A stretch of DNA of 64,000 nucleotides from Chloroflexota bacterium. Lineage in GTDB: Bacteria; Chloroflexota; Limnocylindria; QHBO01. The notes beneath the pieces were generated by a model, which was not told the DNA's origin, made no database searches, and was given only the letters and a program-made list of their open reading frames with translations. Location of the stretch: contig JBBDXT010000004.1 in the NCBI GenBank assembly GCA_040902225.1, positions 872,309 to 936,308 of the forward strand. Direction: 5' to 3'. The position numbers and the translations under genes are program-made. Every line of letters begins with the position of its first letter. Position 1 is the first letter of the stretch. Positions 54,662 to 63,708 of this stretch are shown here, piece after piece.

Positions 54662-56287
54662 CTACCCCTTTCCCGTGGCGAAGTCGTGCCGCAGATCGGG
54701 GCGGCGCGCCGCGGCAGCCTCGTCGAGGCGACCGACCGGCGTGGTCCGTGGCGCCTGCTTGAGCTCGTCCGGCGCTGTCTCGGCCAATGCGGCGATGCCG
54801 TGCATGATCTCGACGAATTCGTCGAGCGTCTCGAGCGACTCGGTCTCGGTCGGCTCGATCATGAGCGCCTCCTCCACGATCAACGGGAAGTAGATCGTTG
54901 GCGGGTGAATGCGGTGATCGAGGATGGCCTTGGCGATGTCCAGCGTGCTGATCCCGTGCTGCCGCTTCTGCCGTCGCCCGGAGAAGACCACCTCGTGCTT
55001 GCAGATGCGGTCGTAGGGCAGGTCGAAGGCATCGGCCAGTCGAACGCGCAGGTAGTTGGCGGCGAGGACCGCGTCGTTGCTCACCTCGCGCAGGCCGTCA
55101 CCGCCGTTGCTGCGGATATAGGTGTAGGCGCGCACGAACATGCCGAAGTTGCCGGTGAAGGCGCGCACCTTGCCGATGCTCGTCGGCCTCTCCGCAGCCT
55201 CCTCCAGGGCGAAGCGTGCCCCGGGTGTCGGACGGCCCGACCAGGCATTGCGACGAACCTGCTCGGCGTCGCCTGCGACCAGCAGCGGCAGCGGCGTCGG
55301 CAGGAACGGTGCCAGCCGCTCGCTGACGCCGACCGGTCCCGCCCCCGGGCCGCCTCCGCCGTGCGGCGTCGAGAAGGTCTTGTGCAGGTTGAAGTGCATC
55401 ACGTCGAAGCCCGCCTCGCCGGGGCGGAAGCGGCCGAGGATGGCGTTCAGGTTGGCCCCGTCCATGTAGGCGATGGCGCCGGCCTGCTGGACCGCCGCCA
55501 CAACCTGGTCGATCTGGTCCTCGAAGATGCCAAGGGTGGAGGGGTTGGTGATCATCAGCGCCGCGGTGTCCGGGCCGAGCGCCGCGCGAAGCGCTTCGAG
55601 GTCGATCCCGCCGCGCGGGTTGGACGGGATCGTGACGGCCGTGTAGCCGACCATCGTGGCGGTCGCCGGATTCGTCCCATGCGAGCTGTCGGGAACGAGC
55701 ACCTTGGTGCGCTGCTCGCCCTCCCCATTCGACCGATGGTAGGCGCGCGCCATCAGTAGCCCGGTCAGCTCGCCGTGAGCGCCGGCCGCGGGCTGCAGGC
55801 TGATGGCCGCGAACCCGCTGATCTCCTTCAGCAGCTCGGCCAGCAGCCACTCCAGCTCGAGGCTGCCCTGGGCCAGCGCATCGGGATCCAGCGGATGCGA
55901 ATCCGCCAGACCCGGAAGGTGGGCCGCCCATTCGTTGACCTTGGGGTTGTACTTCATCGTGCACGAGCCGAGCGGATAGAAGCCCAGCTCGATGGCGTGG
56001 TTCAGGTGGCTGAGCCGATTGAAATGGCGCAGCAGGTCGAGCTCGGCAACCTCCGGCAGGCGGGGTGCCGTCAGGCGCGCCGCTGCCTCCGGGATCGCTG
56101 GCTGCCCACTGGCGGCGGCCCGCGCCGTGTTCGACGGGGACGGGTAGCGGACTGCACGGCGGCCGGGTTGCGAGGCGTGAAAGATGAGCGGCTCGATGAC
56201 GGTCAGCTCGTCCCCGGCCTCGGGCGAGGTGAAGGCCGCGCCGCGACCCGAGGCGTCGCCGGTTGCCGGTCGCTCGAGCACGCTCAC
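54662..56287 (-). CDS. gcvPB: Glycine dehydrogenase (decarboxylating) subunit 2
   Basis: A 541-residue P-protein C-terminal subunit. The PLP lysine lies in HFNLHKTFSTPHGGGGPG. Also present are GSCTMKYNPKVNEWAAHLPG, AGAHGELTGLLMARAYH, VLVPDSSHGTNPATATMVGY and the end motif EPTETESLETLDEF. With GcvPA it decarboxylates glycine and loads the aminomethyl group onto lipoyl-GcvH. It overlaps gcvPA by 4 nt and is the last gene of the operon. Confidence 0.95.
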   Translation of the reverse strand: MSVLERPATGDASGRGAAFTSPEAGDELTVIEPLIFHASQPGRRAVRYPSPSNTARAAASGQPAIPEAAARLTAPRLPEVAELDLLRHFNRLSHLNHAIELGFYPLGSCTMKYNPKVNEWAAHLPGLADSHPLDPDALAQGSLELEWLLAELLKEISGFAAISLQPAAGAHGELTGLLMARAYHRSNGEGEQRTKVLVPDSSHGTNPATATMVGYTAVTIPSNPRGGIDLEALRAALGPDTAALMITNPSTLGIFEDQIDQVVAAVQQAGAIAYMDGANLNAILGRFRPGEAGFDVMHFNLHKTFSTPHGGGGPGAGPVGVSERLAPFLPTPLPLLVAGDAEQVRRNAWSGRPTPGARFALEEAAERPTSIGKVRAFTGNFGMFVRAYTYIRSNGGDGLREVSNDAVLAANYLRVRLADAFDLPYDRICKHEVVFSGRRQKRQHGISTLDIAKAILDHRIHPPTIYFPLIVEEALMIEPTETESLETLDEFVEIMHGIAALAETAPDELKQAPRTTPVGRLDEAAAARRPDLRHDFATGKG

Positions 56288-57627
56288 CGGGTGGACCCCA
56301 GGCCCTCGACAAGTGCCTCGACATCGGCGTCGGTGGTGAGCTCGGTGGCGGCCAGCAGGAGCGTGTCCGCCAGCTCGGGGTAGTCGGACCCGAGGAGGTG
56401 GCCAGCGACGATCCCCTGCTCCGCCAGCGCCTCGTGCCGGCGGGCGGCGTCGGGAACGCGGATCGCCACTTCCGCGAAGTACGGGGCACTGAAGCGACGC
56501 TGGCCGAGGCCGGCCGACTCGATCGCTGCTGCGACATGGCGAGCCTGGGTCGCGGACATGTCGGCCACCTCGCGGAGCCCCTCCGGGCCCACTGCCGACA
56601 GGTATGTCGCGGCGGCGAGTGCGCAGAGCGCCTGGTTGGTGCAGATGTTGCTGGCCGCCTTCTCGCGGCGGATGTGCTGCTCGCGGGCCTGCAGGGTCAT
56701 TACGTAGCCCTTGCGTCCCTGCCCGTCGCGGGTTGCGCCGACCAGGCGGCCGGGCATCTGCCGTACCGACTTCATCCGCGCTGCCATGAGTCCGACGTAC
56801 GGTCCCCCGTACGAGGGCGGGATGCCCAGCGGCTGGCCCTCGGCGGCCACGATATCGGCCCCGTAGGATCCGGGAGCGGCGAGCAGCGCAAGCGAGGTCG
56901 GCTCCACCACCGCCACCATCAGCGCGCCGACCGCATGCGCCGCGTCGGCCAGCTCGGCCATCGGCTCGATCCCGCCGAACATGTTCGGCTGCTGGGCGAT
57001 CAGGCAGGCGCAGTCGTCGGCCAGCGCGCCGGCGGCCGCGTCAAGGGCCGTCAGGCCGGTCCCGCCCTCCGATGTGTCGGCGGGAACCTCAACGATCTCG
57101 ATCCCCGGTCCGGCGCAGTAGGTGGCGAGCACGCGACGAACCTGCGGGTTCACGGCTGTCGAGACGGCGACCCGGTGGCGACCGGCCAGGCGGCAGGCCA
57201 TCAGCGCCGCCTCGGCCGTCGCAGTCGCCCCGTCATAGTGCGAGGCGGTCGCGACCTCCATTTCGGTCAGCTCGCAGATCAGCGACTGGAACTCATAGAT
57301 GCTCTGCAGGGTCCCCTGGCTGACCTCTGGCTGGTACGGCGTGTACGAAGTCGAGAACTCGGCGCGACCGATCACCTCGTTGACCACCGCGGGGATCAGG
57401 TGGCGGTAGACGCCGGCACCCAGGAAGCTGACGCGCGGTATCCGGTTCTGCCCGGCGAGGCGAGCAAGCTCGGCCCGGACCTCCTGCTCGGCGAGCGGTG
57501 CGGGCAGCTCGAAGCGGGTGGCGCGAACGCCCGCCGGGATGTCGGCGAAGAGGTCGTCGACAGACTCGACCCCGATCGCCGCGAGCATCCGGGCGCGGTC
57601 GGCGGCGGTGTGCGGGGAGTAGGACAT
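56284..57627 (-). CDS. gcvPA: Glycine dehydrogenase (decarboxylating) subunit 1
   Basis: A 447-residue P-protein N-terminal subunit: SYSPHTAADRARMLAAIGVE, FLGAGVYRHLIPAVVNEVI, FSTSYTPYQPEVSQGTLQSI and EMEVATASHYDGATATAEAA are family hallmarks. It forms a heterotetramer with GcvPB. Its ATG shares a base with the gcvH stop (TGATG). This split arrangement is typical of many non-proteobacterial lineages. Confidence 0.95.
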   Translation of the reverse strand: MSYSPHTAADRARMLAAIGVESVDDLFADIPAGVRATRFELPAPLAEQEVRAELARLAGQNRIPRVSFLGAGVYRHLIPAVVNEVIGRAEFSTSYTPYQPEVSQGTLQSIYEFQSLICELTEMEVATASHYDGATATAEAALMACRLAGRHRVAVSTAVNPQVRRVLATYCAGPGIEIVEVPADTSEGGTGLTALDAAAGALADDCACLIAQQPNMFGGIEPMAELADAAHAVGALMVAVVEPTSLALLAAPGSYGADIVAAEGQPLGIPPSYGGPYVGLMAARMKSVRQMPGRLVGATRDGQGRKGYVMTLQAREQHIRREKAASNICTNQALCALAAATYLSAVGPEGLREVADMSATQARHVAAAIESAGLGQRRFSAPYFAEVAIRVPDAARRHEALAEQGIVAGHLLGSDYPELADTLLLAATELTTDADVEALVEGLGSTR

Positions 57628-58013
57628 CAGCCGGCGGTGAGCTCCGCATAGCCGGCCGCATCCAGGAGCTTGTCCATCTCGGCGGGGTCGGCCAGCGTGA
57701 CCTTCGCGATCCAGCCGGTCCCGAACGGATCAGTGTTGAGCAGCTCGGGGCTGGTGCGCAGGTCACCGTTGACCTCGGCCACGTCGCCCGAGACGGGGGC
57801 GAACAGGTCGCTCACCGCCTTGACGCTCTCGACCACGCCGAAACTGGCGAACTGGGCGAGGCGTGCCCCGATCTCCGGCAGCTCGATGTAGACGATGTCC
57901 CCCAGCTCGTCGGTGGCGAAGCTGGTGATGCCGATGACGGCGACGGAACCATCGACTTGCACCCATTCGTGCTCACGGGAGTAGCGCCGGTCGTCTGGGG
58001 GAGTCGTGGACAT
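57627..58013 (-). CDS. gcvH: Glycine cleavage system H protein
   Basis: A 128-residue lipoyl carrier. The lipoylation lysine is K65 in GVVESVKAVSDLFAPVSG. The start YSREHEWVQVDGSVAVIGIT and the region GDIVYIELPEIG are typical. It shuttles the aminomethyl group from GcvP to GcvT and is then reoxidised by a lipoamide dehydrogenase not present here. It sits between gcvT (31-bp gap) and gcvPA. Confidence 0.95.
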   Translation of the reverse strand: MSTTPPDDRRYSREHEWVQVDGSVAVIGITSFATDELGDIVYIELPEIGARLAQFASFGVVESVKAVSDLFAPVSGDVAEVNGDLRTSPELLNTDPFGTGWIAKVTLADPAEMDKLLDAAGYAELTAG

Positions 58014-58044
58014 CGGGCTCCTTCGGGGGATGCGGCGCTCGCGC

Positions 58045-59169
58045 TCAGGCGGGATCCGGCTTTGGGCGGCGGTAGAACGGCAACTTTACCTGCTCGGCGG
58101 GGTGCGGGCGATCGCGGACGACCACCTCGACCTCGGCGCCCACCGCCGCGTCGGCGGCGGGGAGGTAGGCCATGGCGATCCTCTCGCCGAGCGTCGGCGA
58201 GAGCGTCCCGCTCGTCACCACCCCGGACTCCGCCCCATCGACCAGGACCGGATACCCATGGCGGGCGATCGCCTCGTCACGCATCATCAGTCCGACCAAC
58301 CTGCGCCGCGGTCCGGTCTGCTGTACCGCCGCCAGGGCTGCGCGCCCCACGAACTCGCCCTTCTCCAGCTTGACGACGCGGCCCAGGTTTGCCTCATACG
58401 GGTTCACCGATCGGTCGAGCTCGTTTCCGTACAACGGCATCCCGGCCTCGAGTCGAAGCGTATCGCGGCTGCCGAGGCCGCAGGGCCGCAGCCCAAGGTC
58501 CGCGCCGGTCGAGATCAACGCGTCCCACAGGCGCTGTGCGCGGCGCGCGGCGCAGAAGAGCTCGAAGCCGTCCTCCCCGGTGTAGCCGGTGCGGGCGACC
58601 AGGCACTCGGTGCCGGCGACTCTGCCCGGGACCGAGCGATAGTTGCCCAGCTCCGAGAGATCGAGGTCGGTCAGCCGGCCGAGCAACTCCGCGGCCCGCG
58701 GGCCCTGCGGCGCGATCAGGGCGGTCTCGTCCGAGCGGTCGGCCAGGTGCACGTCGAAGTCGCCGTGGGCGCTGAGAGACTCGAGCTGCGCCAGCACGGC
58801 GTCGTGGTTCGCGGCGTTGCACACCATCAGGTAGCCGTCGTCGACGCGGTACACGATCACGTCGTCGATGATCCCGCCGTCGGGGGCGCACAGCATCGAG
58901 TACTGGGCCTGTCCGGGCTCCAGCAGGCCGGGGTCGCTGACGACGGCGTACCGAGCAAAGGCGAGGGCCTCCGGTCCCGACAGATGGAGCTCGCCCATGT
59001 GCGAGAGATCGAAGACGCCGACCGCGCCGCGCACGGTACGGTGCTCGTCGAGAATCGAGGTGTACTGCACCGGCATCTCGTATCCGGCGTAGGGAACCAT
59101 TCGGGCGGAGAGCGCCAGGTGGCTGGCATGCAGCGGCGTATGGCGCAGGGTCGCGGGCGCCTCGGTCAC
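58045..59169 (-). CDS. gcvT: Glycine cleavage system T protein (aminomethyltransferase)
   Basis: A 374-residue enzyme from the GTG at 59169, which overlaps the Nudix stop (GTGA); longer frames would extend into the Nudix gene. Hallmarks: [58 protein letters not shown] and [18 protein letters not shown]. It transfers the one-carbon unit to tetrahydrofolate and frees ammonia. It is the first gcv gene of the operon. Confidence 0.95.
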   Translation of the reverse strand: MTEAPATLRHTPLHASHLALSARMVPYAGYEMPVQYTSILDEHRTVRGAVGVFDLSHMGELHLSGPEALAFARYAVVSDPGLLEPGQAQYSMLCAPDGGIIDDVIVYRVDDGYLMVCNAANHDAVLAQLESLSAHGDFDVHLADRSDETALIAPQGPRAAELLGRLTDLDLSELGNYRSVPGRVAGTECLVARTGYTGEDGFELFCAARRAQRLWDALISTGADLGLRPCGLGSRDTLRLEAGMPLYGNELDRSVNPYEANLGRVVKLEKGEFVGRAALAAVQQTGPRRRLVGLMMRDEAIARHGYPVLVDGAESGVVTSGTLSPTLGERIAMAYLPAADAAVGAEVEVVVRDRPHPAEQVKLPFYRRPKPDPA

Positions 59170-59636
59170 GACGGCGCCCTGCCGACGGACAGCTCCGCCA
59201 CTCCAGGACGCGCGGCCAGCAGCTCGGCGGCGCACTGCACGACGGCACGCTCGGTGGCGTGGGTCATCAGCTGCAGCGCCTCGTCGATTTGGAACCAGCC
59301 GACCTCGTCGAACTCGTGGTCATGATCCTCGAGGCTGCCGCCGATCGGATGCATCAGGAAGAAGTGGACGGTCTTGTGGAAGCGCGTCCGCCCATGAACG
59401 AAGAAGTAGGTGATCGCGCTGATCGGGTCCTCGATCTCGACCAGCAGGCCGGTCTCCTCGCTCGTCTCGCGGATGGCGGTCTCCGCCAGCGTCTCGCCCG
59501 CGTCGGGGGTTCCCTTGGGAAGCGCCCACAACGGTGGCTGGCGACGGCGAACGAGAACGATCTCGAGCCGACCGCCCTCGGTGCGGTGGACGACCCCGCC
59601 GGCCGACGTGGCTCGAGCGGAACGCAGCGCGGACAC
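59166..59636 (-). CDS. Nudix hydrolase
   Basis: A 156-residue protein starting with GTG. The complete Nudix box G42-x5-E48-x7-R56-E57-x2-E60-E61-x-G63 is present ([20 protein letters not shown]). Strand [18 protein letters not shown] precedes it and the C-terminal half contains [20 protein letters not shown]. It hydrolyses a nucleoside diphosphate linked to another group; the substrate (diadenosine polyphosphate, mutagenic nucleotide or other) is unknown. It is coupled to gcvT by a GTGA overlap, an unusual leader for a glycine cleavage operon. Confidence 0.88.
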   Translation of the reverse strand: MSALRSARATSAGGVVHRTEGGRLEIVLVRRRQPPLWALPKGTPDAGETLAETAIRETSEETGLLVEIEDPISAITYFFVHGRTRFHKTVHFFLMHPIGGSLEDHDHEFDEVGWFQIDEALQLMTHATERAVVQCAAELLAARPGVAELSVGRAPS

Positions 59637-59644
59637 CCGCGCCG

Positions 59645-59914
59645 CTACGCGCGACGGGCGCGCGGTAGCCCGAGCGACAGGAGGGCGCGACGCGGGCTGG
59701 CGCGGCCGACGCTGCCCACCGACGGAAACCGGAAGCGGCTCGTCGGTGAACGCAGGGCGGCAATCGTCGGGGCGCGCTGATGCGCGGGCGAGGAGGCGTG
59801 GTAGATCAGCGACGGGCTCTGCAGGCCGAGGTTCCGCTTGCGACCGGCGGCGCGGCGCGCTCCGAAGTCGATCGCGGGATGGGAGACGAACCGGGCCGTC
59901 AGACTCGCGCGCAT
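59645..59914 (-). CDS. Small basic open reading frame of uncertain reality
   Basis: An 89-codon frame from an ATG at 59914 encodes a very basic, Ser/Arg-rich product ([20 protein letters not shown], later [17 protein letters not shown]) without a domain. It lies in the 330-bp gap between the glycosyltransferase and the Nudix gene, on the same strand, with only 8 bp to the Nudix start. No ribosome site is obvious. It may be a chance frame; otherwise this gap shows no recognised feature and no glycine riboswitch. Confidence 0.3.
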   Translation of the reverse strand: MRASLTARFVSHPAIDFGARRAAGRKRNLGLQSPSLIYHASSPAHQRAPTIAALRSPTSRFRFPSVGSVGRASPRRALLSLGLPRARRA

Positions 59915-59966
59915 GGCTGGCATTGTACGCGGCGCGGCAGCCGGTGCAAGCAATCGGAGACGTACG

Positions 59967-61184
59967 TCAGCCCGGTTCGGCGAGAAGCTCCCGGTAGAGC
60001 GAGACCATGCTGTCAATGCGAGTCGCCACGTCGAAGCGATCGGCTCCGGCCACCGCCGCGTGCGCCAGCATCGAGCGGCGCGCGGGGTCGCGAACCAGAC
60101 CGCGCAGGGCGGCCGCCAGACGGGTTCGTCGCTCCGCCGCCGGATCGACCGGGACGACCAGCCCGTCGACACCGTCACGCACCGAATCGGTGACCCCGGG
60201 GCCGGCGAGGGCAACCACAGGCAGCCCGAGAGCCAGCGCCTCGGACAACACCAGCCCCTGTGTCTCGGTGCGCGATGCCGCCAGAAGAAGGTCCGCGCCC
60301 TTGGCCAGCGAGAGCGCCTCGCGCCGCGGCAGCTCACCGGTCAGGTGCACCCGGCCGGCCAGGTCCGACTTCGCGGCTCGCCGGCGGAGCGACGGCTCGG
60401 AGGGCCCGCCACCGATCATGAGCAGGCGGATCGCGGGCTCATCGGCGGCGACCTCAGCGAAGGCATCGACGACGAGGTCCACGCTCTTCTCCGGTGCCAG
60501 CCGGCCGAGGGACGCCACGACGATCGCGTCAGCTGGCCAACCGGCCGTCGGTCGAGGGTCGACGGTAGGCAGCGCCGCCAGCGCGGCCACCTCCAGGCCG
60601 GTCGGGATCGTGCGTACCAGCGGTCGGGACCGCCGGCCGAGGCGATCCGCGATCTCCCCCGCCAGCTCGTTCCCCGGAGCCACGATCGCCGCGCAGCTGC
60701 GCCAGTAGCGGCGCAGGTAGGCGTCCATCAGCACGGAGCCGGGCAGGGCCAGCGGGCCAAGGTAATGACGGTAGTCGCCGAAACGGGTGTGATGGGTGAA
60801 TACGAGCGGCGCGCCGCGCCGGCGGGCCAGCCGTCGTGCCATCAGCCCCGAGGTGAACGGCGACTGGGCATGGACGATCTGCGGCGCGAAGGCCGAGGCG
60901 GCCGCGAGTGCCTCGGATGGGACTGGCGTTGGCACCCGGTAGCCGGCCGGTGCCGGACCCGGGACCTGGAACGACGGGAGCCAGGCCACGCGGGGGTCGG
61001 GCCCCGAGGCGCCGGCGGTCCCCGGCTCGACGCCCTGGGCAGGCCGTGGCACCACCAGCAGCACCTCGTGCCCCGCGGCGCCCAGCCCCCGGGCGAGTGC
61101 CTCGGTCGAGACGGTCACCCCGGAGAGATAGGGCAGGTACGACTCGCCGAAGATCGCGATGCGCAGCGACTGATCGCCGGTCAT
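59967..61184 (-). CDS. GT4-family glycosyltransferase (GT-B fold)
   Basis: A 405-residue enzyme. The N-terminal domain starts LRIAIFGESYLPYLSGVTVS with the glycine-rich acceptor loop, and the mid region has VFTHHTRFGDYRHYLG. The C-terminal domain has IVVASLGRLAPEKSVDLVVD, the donor-binding KGADLLLAASRTETQGLVLS with the E-x7-E pattern, and a closing helix. It is similar to mannosyl- or glucosyltransferases acting on lipids (PimB- or MgtA-like); acceptor unknown. It overlaps the upstream MFS gene by 4 nt. Confidence 0.88.
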   Translation of the reverse strand: MTGDQSLRIAIFGESYLPYLSGVTVSTEALARGLGAAGHEVLLVVPRPAQGVEPGTAGASGPDPRVAWLPSFQVPGPAPAGYRVPTPVPSEALAAASAFAPQIVHAQSPFTSGLMARRLARRRGAPLVFTHHTRFGDYRHYLGPLALPGSVLMDAYLRRYWRSCAAIVAPGNELAGEIADRLGRRSRPLVRTIPTGLEVAALAALPTVDPRPTAGWPADAIVVASLGRLAPEKSVDLVVDAFAEVAADEPAIRLLMIGGGPSEPSLRRRAAKSDLAGRVHLTGELPRREALSLAKGADLLLAASRTETQGLVLSEALALGLPVVALAGPGVTDSVRDGVDGLVVPVDPAAERRTRLAAALRGLVRDPARRSMLAHAAVAGADRFDVATRIDSMVSLYRELLAEPG

Positions 61185-62479
61185 GGCACCTTCCCGGCCA
61201 GCTCCGCGAGCGGGATCTGGCCCCGCTCCGGATCCCGAACGCCCGGAACGAAGAGGAGGACCCCCATCAGCAACGAACCGATCAGCCCGGCCGCGATCAT
61301 GGTTGGCCCCGGGCCGAGCAGCGCCGCCACCGGGCCGGTCAGCGCGAATGAGACCGGCACGAGGCCGATGGAGACGAGCCAGTCCAGGCTCGACACACGG
61401 CCGAGCATCTCACGCGGTACGAGCGTCTGGAGCAACGTGATCCAGATAATCTGACCCACCTCGAAGAGCGCCGCTGTTGCGAAGCCGATGACGAAGGCCT
61501 GCCACAGGGAGTTCATGACGCCGTATCCGGCGAAGAGCGCCACGCCACCCGCCCAGACGGCGTACATGACCGTGATGCGTCGCCGGGGGAGGCCCAGCTG
61601 CCCGACCGCGAGGGCCGCGGCGATCGAGCCGACGCCGCCGACCGCGAAGATCGCGCCGAGCGCGTCCGGCCCCAGGCCGAGCTCATTCTTCACCAGGAAC
61701 GGGAGCAGCACCTGGACCGGCCCGGCGAAGACCAGCAGGCTGAACATCGCCGACAGGAGGGTGGCCCAGCACCATGGGTTGCGCCGCACGAAGGCGAGGC
61801 CATCCCCCACCTCCGCGATCGTCTGGCGCGGCCCGTGCGCGACGACCTGGCGGGTGGGACGAGTGGTGATGAAGGCGATTGCGGTCGCGGACACCACGAA
61901 GCTGGACCCGTCCACCAGGAACGCAATTCCCGGTCCAACACCGGCGATGACGAATCCGCCGATGGCCGGCCCGGCCAGCCGGAACATGAGCGGGCGCACC
62001 AGCGCCTGAAAAGCATTGGCCTGCGGCAGCTGCTCCTCGCGGAGGAGGTCAGGGACGATCGCAGTGGAAGCCGGGTTGAAGAAGGCGTCTCCGAGGCCGA
62101 CGAAGGAAATCAACGCGACCACGTGCCAGATCTCGATCAGGCCCGAGATGGACAGAACACCCAGCATGCCAATCGCCGCGGCCCGCACGCAATCGGCGCC
62201 GATCATCATCCAGCGGCGGTCGTATCGGTCCGAGAAGACGCCGCCGAGCAGGACGAAGAGGATCAGCGGCAGCGTCCACGCGACGCCGACGAGCGAGAGC
62301 GCGGTCGGCACGTTGCTGATCTCGTACACCTGCCAGGCCAGGGCCACGACGAAGAATCCGTCCCCCAGGAGGGACACGAGCGATCCGGCGGTGAGGAGCG
62401 CGAAGTCACGCTCCTGCAGCGGCTCGAGGAGCCGGGTGCGCAGGATTCGGGCGCGCAGAAAGCGAGGGATCAGCGGCAT
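61181..62479 (-). CDS. Major facilitator superfamily exporter (MFS_3 type)
   Basis: A 432-residue protein with 12 predicted helices. It shows ERDFALLTAGSLVSLLGDGF at the start, GGVFSDRYDRRWMMIGADC after helix 2 and LREEQLPQANAFQALVRPLM in the helix 5 region. It belongs to the same group as the protein at 40854. It may export the product of the overlapping glycosyltransferase gene, but there is no direct evidence. Its start is 23 bp from the tRNA-Val 3' end. Confidence 0.87.
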   Translation of the reverse strand: MPLIPRFLRARILRTRLLEPLQERDFALLTAGSLVSLLGDGFFVVALAWQVYEISNVPTALSLVGVAWTLPLILFVLLGGVFSDRYDRRWMMIGADCVRAAAIGMLGVLSISGLIEIWHVVALISFVGLGDAFFNPASTAIVPDLLREEQLPQANAFQALVRPLMFRLAGPAIGGFVIAGVGPGIAFLVDGSSFVVSATAIAFITTRPTRQVVAHGPRQTIAEVGDGLAFVRRNPWCWATLLSAMFSLLVFAGPVQVLLPFLVKNELGLGPDALGAIFAVGGVGSIAAALAVGQLGLPRRRITVMYAVWAGGVALFAGYGVMNSLWQAFVIGFATAALFEVGQIIWITLLQTLVPREMLGRVSSLDWLVSIGLVPVSFALTGPVAALLGPGPTMIAAGLIGSLLMGVLLFVPGVRDPERGQIPLAELAGKVP

Positions 62480-62502
62480 GGATCAGCCCAGGCGGGGAGC
62501 AA

Positions 62503-62580
<78 letters not shown>

Positions 62581-62619
62581 ACGCGGGGTTCGCCAGTATA
62601 CCGATGGGCTCCCGAGCCC

Positions 62620-62877
62620 TCAATCGGCGAGCCGAATGACCAGGCGGAGCAGCAGCCCCAGCACGAGCATCGCGATCAGCGGTGCCCAGTCGAGCCCGCC
62701 GCTGGGCGGCACCACCCGTCGAATCGGGGCCAGGATCGGCTCGGTCGCCTGGTAGATGAAGGCGACCAGCCCGCCGCCACCACTCGGGGCGAGCCAGCTG
62801 ACCACGACCCGGGCGATCACCAGCAGCATCAGGACGCTGATGAGGAGCTCAAAGAAGTTGAGGATAACGAGCGGCAT
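62620..62877 (-). CDS. YggT-family membrane protein
   Basis: An 85-residue protein with two membrane helices (LNFFELLISVLMLLVIARVV and WAPLIAMLVLGLLLRLVI) around the conserved middle QATEPILAPIRRVVPPSGGL. YggT/Ycf19 proteins are found at the end of division clusters and help organise membranes or osmotic shock responses. The gene follows yggS and ftsZ here, the expected order; sepF, often between them, is absent. Confidence 0.93.
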   Translation of the reverse strand: MPLVILNFFELLISVLMLLVIARVVVSWLAPSGGGGLVAFIYQATEPILAPIRRVVPPSGGLDWAPLIAMLVLGLLLRLVIRLAD

Positions 62878-62904
62878 CTCGACTTCGAGGATAGCAGTGC
62901 GCGT

Positions 62905-63639
62905 TCAGGTGAGCCGGGGCCCAAAGATCGCCGTGCCGATCCGGACGAGGGTCGCTCCCTCGGCCACCGCCGCATCAGCGTCCGCGGTCATCCCCATCGA
63001 CAGCTCGGGGAGGGGGTGGCCGGCCAGCTGCTGCAGCTCGTCGCGCAGTCGTCGCAGCGTGGCGAAGACGCGCCGCGACTCCTCGGGCGGGACGCCGGCC
63101 GGCCCGATCGTCATCAACCCCGCCAACCTGACCGCGGTGAGATGGCCGATCGCGGCCGACAGCGCGCCCGGTCGCCGCACCGCCTCGTCGAACCAATCCA
63201 GCGCGAAGCCAGCCTTGCTCGTCTCCCCTGTCACGTTGACCTGAAGGAAGGCCATCGGGGCACGAGACTCCTCCGCGGCGATGCGGTCGAGGCGACCCAG
63301 CAGGTCAAGCGAATCGACCGAGTGGATGGCGGCGAATGCGCGCACCGCCGGCCGAGCCTTGTTGCCCTGAAGGCGGCCGACGAGGTGCCACTCGGCGTCG
63401 GGCGCCGCCGCCAGCTTGGGGATCGCCTCCTGGACCCGGTTCTCACCGAAGCGACTCAGTCCCGCGGCGGTCGCTTCGCGAATGACACCGATCGCGAATC
63501 CCTTCGTGACCGCCACCACCCGAACCGCGTCCGAGTCCCGCCCTGCCGCATCGGCCGCGGCGCGCAGTCGTGCGAGCAGCGCCTCGTGGCGGGAGCGGAT
63601 CAGCTCGACGCTGAGCGCCGGCTCGTCGATCGGCAGCAT
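62905..63639 (-). CDS. YggS-family pyridoxal-phosphate homeostasis protein
   Basis: A 244-residue TIM-barrel protein starting at the ATG near 63639 (MLPIDEPALSVELIRSRHEA). The PLP lysine is in VRVVAVTKGF. Other family motifs are LSRFGENRVQEA, WHLVGRLQGNKAR, FAAIHSVDSL, LQVNVTGETSKAGF, RLAGLMTIGP and ELSMGMTADADAAV with the late GATLVRIGTAIFG. It carries PLP and tunes its supply without known catalysis. It sits after ftsZ, from which it is separated by a strong hairpin. Confidence 0.93.
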   Translation of the reverse strand: MLPIDEPALSVELIRSRHEALLARLRAAADAAGRDSDAVRVVAVTKGFAIGVIREATAAGLSRFGENRVQEAIPKLAAAPDAEWHLVGRLQGNKARPAVRAFAAIHSVDSLDLLGRLDRIAAEESRAPMAFLQVNVTGETSKAGFALDWFDEAVRRPGALSAAIGHLTAVRLAGLMTIGPAGVPPEESRRVFATLRRLRDELQQLAGHPLPELSMGMTADADAAVAEGATLVRIGTAIFGPRLT

Positions 63640-63666
63640 CGCGAACGGGTGTCGGGGGGATGCGAA

Positions 63667-63690
63667 CGCCCCGGCCGCTCGGCCGGGGCG
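63667..63690 (-). terminator. Terminator-like hairpin after ftsZ
   Basis: CGCCCCGGCC (63667-63676), loop GCTC, GGCCGGGGCG (63681-63690): a perfect 10-bp stem about 20 bp past the ftsZ stop and ~30 bp before yggS. It may end or attenuate the ftsZ transcript. There is no T tract. Confidence 0.7.
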
Positions 63691-63708
63691 CATCGGTCCA
63701 TGGGAGCG

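Noticed and set aside
59637-59966. Glycine riboswitch before the gcv operon
   Set aside because: No tandem aptamer-like conserved segments were recognised on the minus strand.
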